Of a stretch of 64,000 bases of DNA, positions 37,240 through 46,441 are shown piece after piece (position 1 is the first letter of the stretch; every line of letters starts with the position of its first letter). Origin of the DNA: Rhodoferax sp. GTDB lineage: Bacteria > Pseudomonadota > Gammaproteobacteria > Burkholderiales > Burkholderiaceae_C. The notes under the pieces are model-generated. The model made no database searches and had not been told where the DNA came from. It saw nothing but the letters and a program-made list of their open reading frames with translations. The DNA lies in NCBI RefSeq assembly GCF_028714215.1, contig NZ_JAQTMS010000001.1, positions 65,010-129,009 of the forward strand, in the 5' to 3' direction. The translations under genes were made by a program, and so were the position numbers.

Positions 37240-38471
37240 TGACCCTGAAACAACTGCTGGCGGCGCCGCTGCTGGCAGCGCTGGCGGCGGCCACGGCGCA
37301 GGCTGCCGGCACTAAGGCGGAAGTGATCCACTGGTGGACTTCCGGCGGCGAATCGGCGGCGGTGAAGGTATTTTCCGACGCCTACACTGCCACCGGCGGG
37401 GTCTGGGTGGATACCGCCGTGGCGCTGGGCGAGCAGGCGCGCTCGGTGGCCATCAACCGCATCGTCGGCGGCAACCCGCCCACCATGGCGCAGTTCAATA
37501 CTTCCAAGCAGTTTCTGGACGTGGTCGAGCAAGGCATGCTCAACAACGTCGATGAAGTGGCGATCCGCGACGGCTGGGACAAGTTCCTGCCCGAGACCGT
37601 GCTGAACGTGGTCAAGGTCAAGGGCCACTACTACGCCGCGCCGGTGGACATCCACATGCCGACCTGGTTCTGGTACTCCAAGGCGGCCTTCAAAAAAGCC
37701 GGCATCGCGGCCGAGCCCAAGAGCATGGACGAGCTGTTCGCGGCGCTGGACAAGCTCAAGGCGGCCGGCCTGATCGCGCTGGCGCACGGCGGCCAGCCGT
37801 GGCAGGAGAACACCGTTTTCACCGCCGTGCTGGCGAATCTGGGCGGCACCGATTTGTACCTGAAGGTGATGCGCGACCGCGATCCCAAAGTGATTCTGGG
37901 CGAAGACTTCAAGAAGGTGCTGCTGGCCTACAAGCGCCTGCAATCCTATGTCGACAAGGGCTCTCCGGGGCGCAACTGGAATGACGCCACGGCGCTGCTG
38001 ATCACCGGCAAGGCCGGCGTGCAGATCATGGGCGACTGGGCCAAGGGCGAGTTCACGCTGGCGCACCAGGTGCCGGGCAAGGACTACGGCTGCATTGCCG
38101 GCTTCGGACCCAAGTCGCCCTACATCATCCAGGGCGATGTATTCGTCTTTCCGAAAACCAGCAATGCCGAGCAGATCAAGGCGCAAAAAGTGCTGGCCGG
38201 TCTGATGCTCTCGCCCGCCACGCAGGTGGCGTTCAGCAACAAGAAGGGCTCCATCCCGGTGCGCACCGACGTCGACTCCTCCAAGATGGACATCTGCGCC
38301 CAGCAGGGCTTGGCCATCATGAAGGACAAGTCGCGCCATCTGGGCAACGGCGAGGTCTATCTGAACCCCGATCAGAACGGCTCGCTGGCGGACATCCTGA
38401 CCGCTTACTGGAACAAGAGCATTGCGGTGGAGAAAGTCCAGAAGGACATCGCCGCCGCGTTGAAGAAGTAA
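37236..38471 (+). CDS. Sugar-binding periplasmic protein, operon 2
   Basis: 411-residue binding protein, signal peptide ending ATAQA (about residue 22), mature start EVIHWWTSGGESAAV. GAGGAG lies 8 nt upstream of ATG 37236, which overlaps the GH1 stop (ATGA). Closely related to the protein at 43094 (shared WTSGGE, GNPP, SKQF/KGPA layout, MGDWAKGEF, NKGSIPVR), and typical of glucose/beta-glucoside CUT1 systems. Confidence 0.93.
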   Translation: MMTLKQLLAAPLLAALAAATAQAAGTKAEVIHWWTSGGESAAVKVFSDAYTATGGVWVDTAVALGEQARSVAINRIVGGNPPTMAQFNTSKQFLDVVEQGMLNNVDEVAIRDGWDKFLPETVLNVVKVKGHYYAAPVDIHMPTWFWYSKAAFKKAGIAAEPKSMDELFAALDKLKAAGLIALAHGGQPWQENTVFTAVLANLGGTDLYLKVMRDRDPKVILGEDFKKVLLAYKRLQSYVDKGSPGRNWNDATALLITGKAGVQIMGDWAKGEFTLAHQVPGKDYGCIAGFGPKSPYIIQGDVFVFPKTSNAEQIKAQKVLAGLMLSPATQVAFSNKKGSIPVRTDVDSSKMDICAQQGLAIMKDKSRHLGNGEVYLNPDQNGSLADILTAYWNKSIAVEKVQKDIAAALKK

Positions 38472-38492
38472 GGACGCGTCCAGGCACCGCCC

Positions 38493-39389
38493 ATGAAAAT
38501 CAAGCCCAAACAATTGCTGCGTCAGTTGACCACCTGGACCGCCTTGTTGCCGCTGGCGACGACAGTGCTGGTGGCTTATCTGGGCACGGTGCTGTGGTCG
38601 CTCAAGGTGTCGATGAGCAACTCGCGCACCTTTCCCTCGGACGAGTTCGTCGGCCTGGCGCAATACCAGCGCCTGTTCGACAACGAGCGCTGGCTGTTGT
38701 CGCTGCAAAACCTGGCGCTGTACGGCGCGCTGTTCATCCTGGCGTGCATGCTGATCGGCTTTTTGCTGGCGGTCTTCATCGACCAGAAGGTGATGGCCGA
38801 GGGCGCCCTGCGCACGATTTTTCTGTACCCCTACGCCATGTCGTTTGTCGCCACTGGTCTGGTCTGGCAGTGGCTGCTCAATCCCGGCATGGGCATCCAG
38901 CAGGCGGTGCGGCAAATGGGCTATGAAGACTTCACCTTCGACTGGATCATCGACCAGGACAAGGTCATGTACACCATCGTCATCGCCACCGTCTGGCAGG
39001 CCTCGGGCCTGGTGATGGCGATGCTGCTGGCGGGGCTGCGCGGCATCGACGACGAGATCTGGAAAGCCGCGCGCATCGACGGCATCCCGACTTGGCGTGT
39101 TTACGTTTCCATCATCCTGCCGATGCTGGGGCCTTCCGTGGCCACCGTGTTCGTGTTGCTCTCCACCGCCGTGATCAAGTTGTTCGACGCCGTGGCGGCC
39201 ATGACGCAGGGCGGCCCCGGCACCGCCAGCGAGGTACCGGCCAAGTTCATCATGGACTACCTGTTCGGTCGCGCCAATATCGCCTTGGCGTCCGCCGGTT
39301 CCATCGTGATGCTGCTGACAGTGCTGATTCTGCTGGCGCCGTTGCTGTATGCGCGCAGCCGCGCCAAGCGTGCCGGAGGCGCGAAATGA
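38493..39389 (+). CDS. Sugar ABC transporter permease (MalF-like), operon 2
   Basis: 298-residue CUT1 permease, about six spans. Conserved DEFVGLAQYQRLFDNERW near residue 50 is shared with the permease at 44714. EAA loop WKAARIDGIPTWRVYVSIILP. The stop overlaps the next start (ATGA). Confidence 0.93.
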   Translation: MKIKPKQLLRQLTTWTALLPLATTVLVAYLGTVLWSLKVSMSNSRTFPSDEFVGLAQYQRLFDNERWLLSLQNLALYGALFILACMLIGFLLAVFIDQKVMAEGALRTIFLYPYAMSFVATGLVWQWLLNPGMGIQQAVRQMGYEDFTFDWIIDQDKVMYTIVIATVWQASGLVMAMLLAGLRGIDDEIWKAARIDGIPTWRVYVSIILPMLGPSVATVFVLLSTAVIKLFDAVAAMTQGGPGTASEVPAKFIMDYLFGRANIALASAGSIVMLLTVLILLAPLLYARSRAKRAGGAK

Positions 39390-40270
39390 CGGCAACCATC
39401 CAACGCGCACGCCGCCCCTTCGCCTTCGGCCCGGCGCGCATCGGGGTCTATGCCTTCCTGCTGACCGCGGCGACCTTTTTCCTGATGCCTTTGTACATCA
39501 TGCTGGTGACCTCGTTCAAGAGCATGGACGAGATCCGCCTCGGTAATATTTTTGCCTTCCCGGTGGCCATCACGGTGGAACCCTGGGTGGCGGCCTGGAC
39601 CACGGCCTGCACCGGCGTTTCCTGCGAGGGCATTCGCGGCGGCTTCTGGAACTCCATCTTCATCGTGATTCCGAGCACCCTCCTGCCGATCCTGCTGGGC
39701 GCGCTGAACGGCTACGCGCTGTCGTTCTGGAAGCCGCGCGGCGCCAATGTGCTGTTCGGCATTCTGATGCTGGGTGCCTTCATTCCGGTGCAGGTGATGA
39801 TGTTCCCGCTGGTGCGCGTGCTGGCGACGCTGGGCCTGTTCAGTTCGCTGCCGGGCATCGTGCTGATCCACATCATCTTCAGCATGCCGGTGATGACGCT
39901 GCTGTTTCGCAATTACTACCAGTCCATTCCGCAGGAGCTGTTCAAGGCCGCGCGCATCGACGGCGGCGGCTTCATCCGCATCTTTGTGCAGTTGATGCTG
40001 CCGATGTCGACGCCCATCATCATCGTCGCCGCCATCATGCAGGTGACCGGGGTCTGGAACGATTACATCCTGGGTCTGGTATTCGCCGGCCGCGACAACC
40101 TGCCGATGACGGTGCAGCTCAACAACGTCATCAACACCACCACCGGTACCCGGCTCTACAACGTCAACATGGCGGCCACGATTCTCACCTCGCTGGTGCC
40201 GCTCACCATTTATTTTGTTTCCGGACGCTGGTTCGTGCGGGGTATCGCCGCCGGCGCGGTTAAGGGGTAA
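39386..40270 (+). CDS. Sugar ABC transporter permease (MalG-like), operon 2
   Basis: 294-residue CUT1 permease; first span VYAFLLTAATFFLMPLYIML, EAA loop FKAARIDGGGFIRIFVQLMLP, C-terminus FVRGIAAGAVKG. Start set at 39386 from the ATGA overlap; upstream in-frame sequence is an out-of-family read of the preceding gene. Confidence 0.93.
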   Translation: MTATIQRARRPFAFGPARIGVYAFLLTAATFFLMPLYIMLVTSFKSMDEIRLGNIFAFPVAITVEPWVAAWTTACTGVSCEGIRGGFWNSIFIVIPSTLLPILLGALNGYALSFWKPRGANVLFGILMLGAFIPVQVMMFPLVRVLATLGLFSSLPGIVLIHIIFSMPVMTLLFRNYYQSIPQELFKAARIDGGGFIRIFVQLMLPMSTPIIIVAAIMQVTGVWNDYILGLVFAGRDNLPMTVQLNNVINTTTGTRLYNVNMAATILTSLVPLTIYFVSGRWFVRGIAAGAVKG

Positions 40271-40274
40271 GGCC

Positions 40275-41348
40275 ATGGCCAGTGTCAGCGTCAGTAATCT
40301 TTGCATCCGCTTCGGCGACAACGAAGTCATCAAGGGCCTCGACCTGGATGTGCTGGAGGGCGAGTTCCTGGTCTTGCTGGGGCCGTCGGGCTGCGGCAAA
40401 TCGACCTTGCTGCACAGCATTGCCGGCCTGATCGATGTGGCCGACGGCAGCGTCTTCATCGGCGGCCAGGACATGACCTGGGCCGATCCAACCGATCGCA
40501 ACATCGGCATGGTGTTCCAGTCCTACGCGCTGTACCCGACCATGAGCGTGGAGCGCAACATGTCGTTCGGTCTGCGCGTCAAGGGCACGCCCAAGGCCGA
40601 GATCGCGCGCCGCGTCAAGCGCGCCGCCGAAATGCTGCACCTGGAGCCGCTGCTGGAGCGCAAGCCCGCGCAGTTGTCCGGTGGCCAGCGCCAGCGCGTG
40701 GCGATCGGGCGGGCGCTGGTGCGCGAAGCGGGCGTGTTCCTGTTCGACGAGCCGCTCTCCAATCTGGACGCCAAGCTGCGCGCCGAACTGCGGCGCGAGC
40801 TCAAGCTGCTGCACAAGAATCTGCATTCGACCATGATCTACGTGACGCACGATCAGATCGAGGCCATGACGCTGGCCAGCCGCATCGTGGTCATGCGCAG
40901 CGGCAAGATCCAGCAGATCGGCGCCCCGGCCGATGTCTATGAGAAGCCGGAGAATCTGTTTGTCGCCGGCTTCCTGGGGGCACCCGGGATGAACCTGCTG
41001 CCCGGCAAACTGGCGGTGACGGCGGACGGCGTCCGGCTGGAGAGCGGCAGCCTGGCGCTGGACCTGGCGCCCTATCCGTTCCGCGAGCAGCCGCTGGACG
41101 CGCAGGATGTGCTGCTGGGCATCCGTCCCGAGGACCTGGCGCTGTCTGGCAGCGGCGAGTTCCAAGGCACCGTCTCGCTGATCGAGCCGATGGGCAACCA
41201 TCATGTGGTGTGGCTCGATTTTGGCGGCCACCTGTTGTCCTCGGTGGTCACCGGCGCCCTCCCCTTTGCGGTCGATGAAAGCGTTCGCTTCAGCATCGCC
41301 ACGGCCAAGGTCTCCCTGTTCGACAAGACCTCGGAGCAACGACTGTGA
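40275..41348 (+). CDS. Sugar ABC transporter ATPase, operon 2
   Basis: 357-residue CUT1 ATPase: Walker [63 protein letters not shown] region with LLGIRPEDLALSG. ATG 40275 follows TAAGGCC from the permease stop. Third of four CUT1 ATPases in the window (including UgpC). Confidence 0.93.
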   Translation: MASVSVSNLCIRFGDNEVIKGLDLDVLEGEFLVLLGPSGCGKSTLLHSIAGLIDVADGSVFIGGQDMTWADPTDRNIGMVFQSYALYPTMSVERNMSFGLRVKGTPKAEIARRVKRAAEMLHLEPLLERKPAQLSGGQRQRVAIGRALVREAGVFLFDEPLSNLDAKLRAELRRELKLLHKNLHSTMIYVTHDQIEAMTLASRIVVMRSGKIQQIGAPADVYEKPENLFVAGFLGAPGMNLLPGKLAVTADGVRLESGSLALDLAPYPFREQPLDAQDVLLGIRPEDLALSGSGEFQGTVSLIEPMGNHHVVWLDFGGHLLSSVVTGALPFAVDESVRFSIATAKVSLFDKTSEQRL

Positions 41349-42880
41349 ATTCCGAAAAACAATCTATGACTGAAATGAGCCTGAAGAATACGTTGCGCAA
41401 GAGGTTTTCAACCCTGCGGAAAATGCCGTTGAACAAGGTGTCGGCGCCGGTGCTGGTGCTGGTCTTTTTGCTGGGTTGCGGCGGGGCCGGACAGACCCAG
41501 TCGACCGCCATCAACCCGAATCCGGACGGCGCGGCGGTCAAAGCCTGGGTCACCCACACCGATCAGTCCAAGCTGCTGGCCCCGCTGGAGGGCCTCCGGT
41601 TTGGGGCCAACTCGCCCTTGCCGCTCAACATCGAGGTCGATCCGGGCCAGCGCTACCAGGAAATGGTGGGCTTTGGCGCCAATATTACCGATGCCTCGGC
41701 CTGGCTGATCCAGAACAAGCTGAGCGCTTCGCAACGTGATGCACTGTTGCAGGATTTGTTCGGCCAGACGAGCGGCGCCGGTTTCAGTTTCACCCGCCTG
41801 ACGATAGGCGCCTCCGACTTTTCGCGCCGCCATTACTCGCTGGACGATGTGCCGGCCGGTCAGACCGATTACCCCTTGGCCAAATTCTCCATAGACCCGC
41901 TGCGCGCCGATGTGCTGCCGGTGGTCAAGAGCGCGCTGGCCCTCAATCCCAAGCTGCGCGTGATGGCCTCGCCCTGGAGCGCGCCGGCCTGGATGAAAAC
42001 CAATGACAGTCTGGTGCAGGGCGCGCTGCGACCCGAGGCCTATGACGCGTTTGCCCGCTATCTGTCCAAGTTTGCCGATGCCATGGCGATGGAGGGCGTT
42101 CCCCTGTACGCGCTGACGGTGCAGAACGAGCCGCACTTCGAACCGAAGGACTATCCCGGCATGCGGGTCGACTCGATGGGCCGCGCCAGGTTCATCGGCG
42201 AGCACCTGGGACCCCTGTTCGCCCAGCGGACCCAGCCGGTGCGCCTCCTGGAGTGGGACCACAACTGGGACGACCCGGCAGCGCCGCTGCAGGTGCTGGC
42301 CGATGCCAAAGCCCGCCCCTATATCGCCGGTGTCGCCTGGCACTGTTACGCGGGCGATGTGGCGGCGCAATCCCAGGTGCACGACGCCTACCCGGACAAG
42401 GAAACCTATTTCACCGAGTGTTCCGGCGGCGACTGGAAACCCAATTGGCGCGAGACCCTGCCCTGGTACATGCACAACCTGATCATCGGAACCACGCGCG
42501 GCTGGGCCAAGGGCGTGCTGCTGTGGAACATCGCCCTGGATGAAAACCACGGACCCCATCTGGGCGGCTGCACCGATTGCCGCGGCGTCGTCACCATCGA
42601 TTCGAAGAGCGGTGAAATCACGCGCAACTTCGACTATTACGCACTGGCCCATGCCAGCCGCTTTGTGCGGCCAGGCGCCCATCGCATCGAATCGAGCAAC
42701 GGCCTGGACGGTCTGGAGAGCGTGGCGTTCCAGAACGCCGATGACAACTCGATTGCCTTGATCGTCCTCAATGGTGCCGCCGATTCGCGCCGCTTCTCGG
42801 TCAGTTTCGGCAACCGGACTTTCGAGCACACGATGCCCGGTGCCAGCGTCGCCACCTTCGTCTGGAACCCTCCGCGCTGA
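41345..42880 (+). CDS. GH30 family glycoside hydrolase, lipoprotein
   Basis: 511 residues. After a cationic N-terminus comes a lipoprotein signal (VLVLVFLLGC, lipobox Cys45) and a GH30 (beta/alpha)8 domain: MVGFGANITDASAW, RLTIGASDFS, acid-base Glu262 in QNEP, nucleophile Glu358 in YFTECSGG, and a C-terminal beta-sandwich. GH30 members of this type include endo-beta-1,6-glucanases and glucosylceramidase-like enzymes; beta-1,6-glucanase is the preferred but unproven call. GTG 41345 overlaps the ATPase stop and has GGAG 8 nt upstream. Long n-region before the lipobox is unusual. Confidence 0.88.
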   Translation: MNSEKQSMTEMSLKNTLRKRFSTLRKMPLNKVSAPVLVLVFLLGCGGAGQTQSTAINPNPDGAAVKAWVTHTDQSKLLAPLEGLRFGANSPLPLNIEVDPGQRYQEMVGFGANITDASAWLIQNKLSASQRDALLQDLFGQTSGAGFSFTRLTIGASDFSRRHYSLDDVPAGQTDYPLAKFSIDPLRADVLPVVKSALALNPKLRVMASPWSAPAWMKTNDSLVQGALRPEAYDAFARYLSKFADAMAMEGVPLYALTVQNEPHFEPKDYPGMRVDSMGRARFIGEHLGPLFAQRTQPVRLLEWDHNWDDPAAPLQVLADAKARPYIAGVAWHCYAGDVAAQSQVHDAYPDKETYFTECSGGDWKPNWRETLPWYMHNLIIGTTRGWAKGVLLWNIALDENHGPHLGGCTDCRGVVTIDSKSGEITRNFDYYALAHASRFVRPGAHRIESSNGLDGLESVAFQNADDNSIALIVLNGAADSRRFSVSFGNRTFEHTMPGASVATFVWNPPR

Positions 42881-43093
42881 ACGCCGGCGCAGCGCATCGT
42901 ACTCACACCACAGCTACCCAATGTCGCCGACTCTTTGTCCTCATTCTTCGGCTCAAGCCGGTGCCGCCCCAGGCCAAGCACCGATTGATTTGGGCCTGCC
43001 CGTGCTTGAAGATCAACCTCAATCGAGCGGCAGCACGGTGTCGCTCGATTCAACCTCGCTCCGCTAGCCCCGGAGTCCAACCCAGGATAAAAC
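42881..43093. other. Gap between ABC operons 2 and 3
   Basis: 213 bp without a credible ORF. It contains a hairpin AATCGAGCG (43021-43029) / CGCTCGATT (43042-43050) with a 12-nt loop, flanked by two TCAACCTC direct repeats. No U-tract follows. It probably separates transcripts or holds the promoter of the next operon; no clear -10/-35 pair is visible. Confidence 0.5.
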
Positions 43094-44344
43094 ATGTTGA
43101 AACTCTCCAAATTGGTCACTGCGGTGGCATGTGTGGCGGCAAGCGCGGCGGCAAGCGCCGGCCAGGTCGAGGTGCTGCATTACTGGACCTCCGGCGGCGA
43201 GGCCAAATCGGTCGCCGAACTGAAAAAAATCCTGGAAGCCAAGGGCCACGTCTGGAAAGACTTTGCCGTGGCCGGCGGCGGTGGCGACAATGCCGCCACC
43301 GTGCTGAAGAGCCGCGTCGTCTCCGGCAACCCGCCGGCGGCAGCCCAGATCAAGGGCCCGGCCATCCATGAGTGGGCGGCCGAAGGCGTGCTGGCCAATC
43401 TGGACAGCGTCGGCAAGGCCGAGAAGTGGGACAGCCTGCTGCCCAAGGTGGTGGCCGATGTCATGAAATACAAAGGCGCTTACGTGGCGGTGCCGGTCAA
43501 CGTGCACCGCGTGAACTGGCTTTGGGGCAGTGCCGCGGTGTTGAAGAAAGCCGGCGTCGCCGGCATGCCCAAGAGCTGGGACGAGTTTTTCGCGGCGGCC
43601 GACAAGGTCAAGAAGGCCGGGCTCATCCCGGTCGCCCACAGCGGCCAGAACATCTGGGACTTCACCACCTTCGAGTCGGTGGTGCTGGGTGTCGGTGGCG
43701 CCAAGTTCTACGAGGATGCGCTGGTCAAGCTGGACCCCAAGGCCTTGACCGGCGACAGCATGAGGAAGTCACTGGAGACCTTCCGCCGCATCAAGTCCTA
43801 CATTGATCCGGCCGCCCCGGGTCGCGACTGGAATCTGTCGACTGCCATGGTGATTCAGGACAAGGCCGCGTTTCAATTCATGGGCGACTGGGCCAAGGGC
43901 GAATTCGTCGCTGCCGGCAAGACCCCGGGCAAGGACTTCCTGTGCGCGCCGGCGCCCGGCAGCGCCAACGCCTATACCTTCAACGTCGATTCGTTCGCCA
44001 TGTTCAAACTGAAAGACGCGAGCGCCCAGAAAGCGCAGAACGATCTGGCGGCGGCCATCATGGGCGTTGAGTTTCAGCAGGTGTTCAACCTGAACAAGGG
44101 CTCCATCCCGGTGCGCCTGAACATGGCGATGGACAAGTTCGACGACTGCGCCAAGCTCTCCAGCAAGGACTTCGTGGCGACCGCCAAAACCGGTGGCCTG
44201 GTGCCCTCCGTGGCACATGGCATGGCGATCAAACCGGCCGCCGAAGGCGCCATCAAGGATGCGGTCAGCCAGTTCTGGAACGACGACAAGATCTCGGTGG
44301 CCGATGGCATGAAGAACATCGCCAAGGCTGCAGCAACCAAGTAA
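43094..44344 (+). CDS. Sugar-binding periplasmic protein, operon 3
   Basis: 416-residue solute-binding protein. Signal peptide ending AAASAG (about residue 22), mature EVLHYWTSGGEAKSV, then MGDWAKGEF and NKGSIPVR shared with the 37236 protein, its paralogue. AGGA is 7 nt upstream of ATG. A 369-bp hairpin-rich gap separates it from its permease genes. Confidence 0.93.
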   Translation: MLKLSKLVTAVACVAASAAASAGQVEVLHYWTSGGEAKSVAELKKILEAKGHVWKDFAVAGGGGDNAATVLKSRVVSGNPPAAAQIKGPAIHEWAAEGVLANLDSVGKAEKWDSLLPKVVADVMKYKGAYVAVPVNVHRVNWLWGSAAVLKKAGVAGMPKSWDEFFAAADKVKKAGLIPVAHSGQNIWDFTTFESVVLGVGGAKFYEDALVKLDPKALTGDSMRKSLETFRRIKSYIDPAAPGRDWNLSTAMVIQDKAAFQFMGDWAKGEFVAAGKTPGKDFLCAPAPGSANAYTFNVDSFAMFKLKDASAQKAQNDLAAAIMGVEFQQVFNLNKGSIPVRLNMAMDKFDDCAKLSSKDFVATAKTGGLVPSVAHGMAIKPAAEGAIKDAVSQFWNDDKISVADGMKNIAKAAATK

Positions 44345-44403
44345 GTCGGAGGTTCACAAGAGCCAGTTGCAGGCGCTTTTGCAGGCATCTTTTGCAGGCG
44401 CCC

Positions 44404-44646
44404 GCATCAGGGTTGGGGTACGTGCCGCCGCTCATGTCCCCCGCCCTGCGGGCTCCTCCTTGACTTCGCTATGGCACGCACCCCAACCCTGATGCTTGAG
44501 ATGTTGGCTTGCTTGCCAGAAGCCCAAAACCTCGCGGAACCTGATGGGGCGGGTGTTTCGCGAAGTGAGGTCAAGGAGGAGACCGGAAGCCGCAGGCTTT
44601 CGGTCGGGGGACACGAACGCAGCGGAATACCCACCCCGTCAGGTTC
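44404..44646. repeat. Pair of inverted hairpin elements
   Basis: In the 369-bp gap 44345-44713. Element A: arms 44404-44426 and 44473-44495 (GCATCAGGGTTGGGGT and its complement). Element B: arms 44537-44557 and 44626-44646 (GAACCTGATGGGGCGGGT and a near complement). Inner parts also match in opposite orientation: GTCCCCC...CCTCCTTGAC in A against GTCAAGGAGG...GGGGGAC in B. No gene is seen. Its site after the binding-protein gene recalls REP elements of malE-malF that protect the upstream mRNA. Confidence 0.75.
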
Positions 44647-44713
44647 TAAAGCAGTGCACGCATACCAACAAGGAACAAGGGTTCCCAGGTTTTAAAGCAG
44701 AGGCGAAGGGTCT

Positions 44714-45592
44714 ATGAAGTCATTTGAAAACCTATTACCCAAGCTGGTGATTGCGCCCGGCTTCTTGCTCGGATTCGCCTTCATCTACGGCCTCATGATC
44801 TGGAATGGCGTGCTGTCCGTCACCGGCTCGCGCATGCTGCCCAACTACGACGAGTTCGTCGGGCTGGCGCAATACCAGCGCCTGTTCGAGATGGATCGCT
44901 GGTGGGTGGCGCTGCGCAACCTGGGCATTTTCAGCGTTCTGTATGTGGCCGGCGCGCTGGCCCTGGGCTTGCTGCTGGCGATCTTCCTGGACCAGAAAAT
45001 CCGCTTCGAGGGCGCCTTGCGCACTGTTTACCTGTACCCCATGGCGCTGTCTTTCATCGTCACCGGCACCGCCTGGAAATGGATTCTGAACCCCAGTCTG
45101 GGGCTGGAAAAATTGATGCACGATCTGGGCTGGCAGAGTTTTCACTTCGACTGGCTGGTGCAAAGCGAGAGCGCGATCTATTGCGTGGTGATTGCCGGCA
45201 TCTGGCAGTCGGCCGGCTTCGCCATGGCCTTGTTCCTGGCCGGCTTGCGCGGCATCGACGACAGCATCATCAAGGCCGCGCAGATCGACGGTGCCTCCTT
45301 GCCGCGCATCTACTGGCGCATTATTTTGCCGATACTGCGGCCGGTGGTTTTTTCCACCGTGCTGGTGTTGTCGCACCTGTCGATCAAGAGTTTCGACCTG
45401 GTGATGGCGCTGACCGCCGGCGGCCCCGGTTTCGCCAGCGACGTGCCGGCCACCTTCATGTTCGTCATGAGTTTCACCCGCGGCCAGATCGGTTTGGGTG
45501 CCGCCAGCGCCAGCATGATGCTGGCCACGGTGGCGGCCATCGTGGTGCCTTACCTGTACAGCGAGCTGAGAAGCAAACCCCATGATCGCTAA
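44714..45592 (+). CDS. Sugar ABC transporter permease (MalF-like), operon 3
   Basis: 292-residue CUT1 permease, about six spans; DEFVGLAQYQRLFEMDRWW near residue 46 and EGALRTVYLYPMALSFIVTG match the operon 2 counterpart. EAA loop IKAAQIDGASLPRIYWRIILP. GAAGGG lies 4-5 nt upstream of ATG. The next permease start overlaps its end by 11 nt. Confidence 0.93.
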   Translation: MKSFENLLPKLVIAPGFLLGFAFIYGLMIWNGVLSVTGSRMLPNYDEFVGLAQYQRLFEMDRWWVALRNLGIFSVLYVAGALALGLLLAIFLDQKIRFEGALRTVYLYPMALSFIVTGTAWKWILNPSLGLEKLMHDLGWQSFHFDWLVQSESAIYCVVIAGIWQSAGFAMALFLAGLRGIDDSIIKAAQIDGASLPRIYWRIILPILRPVVFSTVLVLSHLSIKSFDLVMALTAGGPGFASDVPATFMFVMSFTRGQIGLGAASASMMLATVAAIVVPYLYSELRSKPHDR

Positions 45593-46436
45593 ATACCTGC
45601 CCCGCACCCTGCTCTACGGCGTGCTGCTGCTGGCCGCGCTGTTCTTTCTGGCGCCGCTGTATGTCATGCTGGTCACTTCGCTGAAGGATGGCGAGCAGAT
45701 CCGCGCCGGCAATCTGCTGAGCCTGCCCGCCGGCCTCAATTTCGAAGCCTGGCAACTGGCCTGGGCCAGCGCTTGCACCGGCGTCGATTGCCGCGGCTTG
45801 CGTCCTTATTTCTGGAATTCGGTCAGCATGACGCTGCCGGCGGTGCTGCTCTCGACCGCCTGGGGCGCCGTCAACGGCTATGTACTGAGCCTGTGGAAAT
45901 TCAAGGGCAGCGAGTTGCTGTTTGGCTTGCTGCTGTTCGGCGTCTTCATGCCGTTTCAGGTGGTGCTGCTGCCGATGAGCCAGGTGCTGGGTTACCTCGG
46001 GCTGTCGAGTTCGGTGGCCGGCCTGGTGCTGGTGCACTGCCTGGCCGGCATGGCCGGCACCACGCTGTTCTTCCGCAATTACTACAGCGCTATTCCGAAG
46101 GAACTGGTGAACGCGGCGCGCATCGATGGCGCCGGTTTCTGGCGCATTTTCTGGCGCATCGTGCTGCCGATGTCGACGCCGATCCTGATGGTGACGCTGA
46201 TCTGGCAGTTCACCAACATCTGGAACGACTTTTTGTTCGGCGTCTCCTTCAGCGGCGCCGACAGCAAACCGATCACGGTCGGTCTGAACAACATGGCCAA
46301 CACCTCCAGCAGCGTCAAGAGCTACAACGTGGACATGGCCGCCGCCGTGATCGCCGGCCTGCCCACCATGCTGGTGTACGTGCTGGCCGGCCAGTATTTC
46401 GTCAAGGGACTCACAGCCGGCGCTGTGAAGGGATAA
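45582..46436 (+). CDS. Sugar ABC transporter permease (MalG-like), operon 3
   Basis: 284-residue CUT1 permease; first span LLYGVLLLAALFFLAPLYVML, EAA loop VNAARIDGAGFWRIFWRIVLP, C-terminus FVKGLTAGAVKG as in the operon 2 paralogue. Confidence 0.93.
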   Translation: MIAKYLPRTLLYGVLLLAALFFLAPLYVMLVTSLKDGEQIRAGNLLSLPAGLNFEAWQLAWASACTGVDCRGLRPYFWNSVSMTLPAVLLSTAWGAVNGYVLSLWKFKGSELLFGLLLFGVFMPFQVVLLPMSQVLGYLGLSSSVAGLVLVHCLAGMAGTTLFFRNYYSAIPKELVNAARIDGAGFWRIFWRIVLPMSTPILMVTLIWQFTNIWNDFLFGVSFSGADSKPITVGLNNMANTSSSVKSYNVDMAAAVIAGLPTMLVYVLAGQYFVKGLTAGAVKG

Positions 46437-46441
46437 GCATC

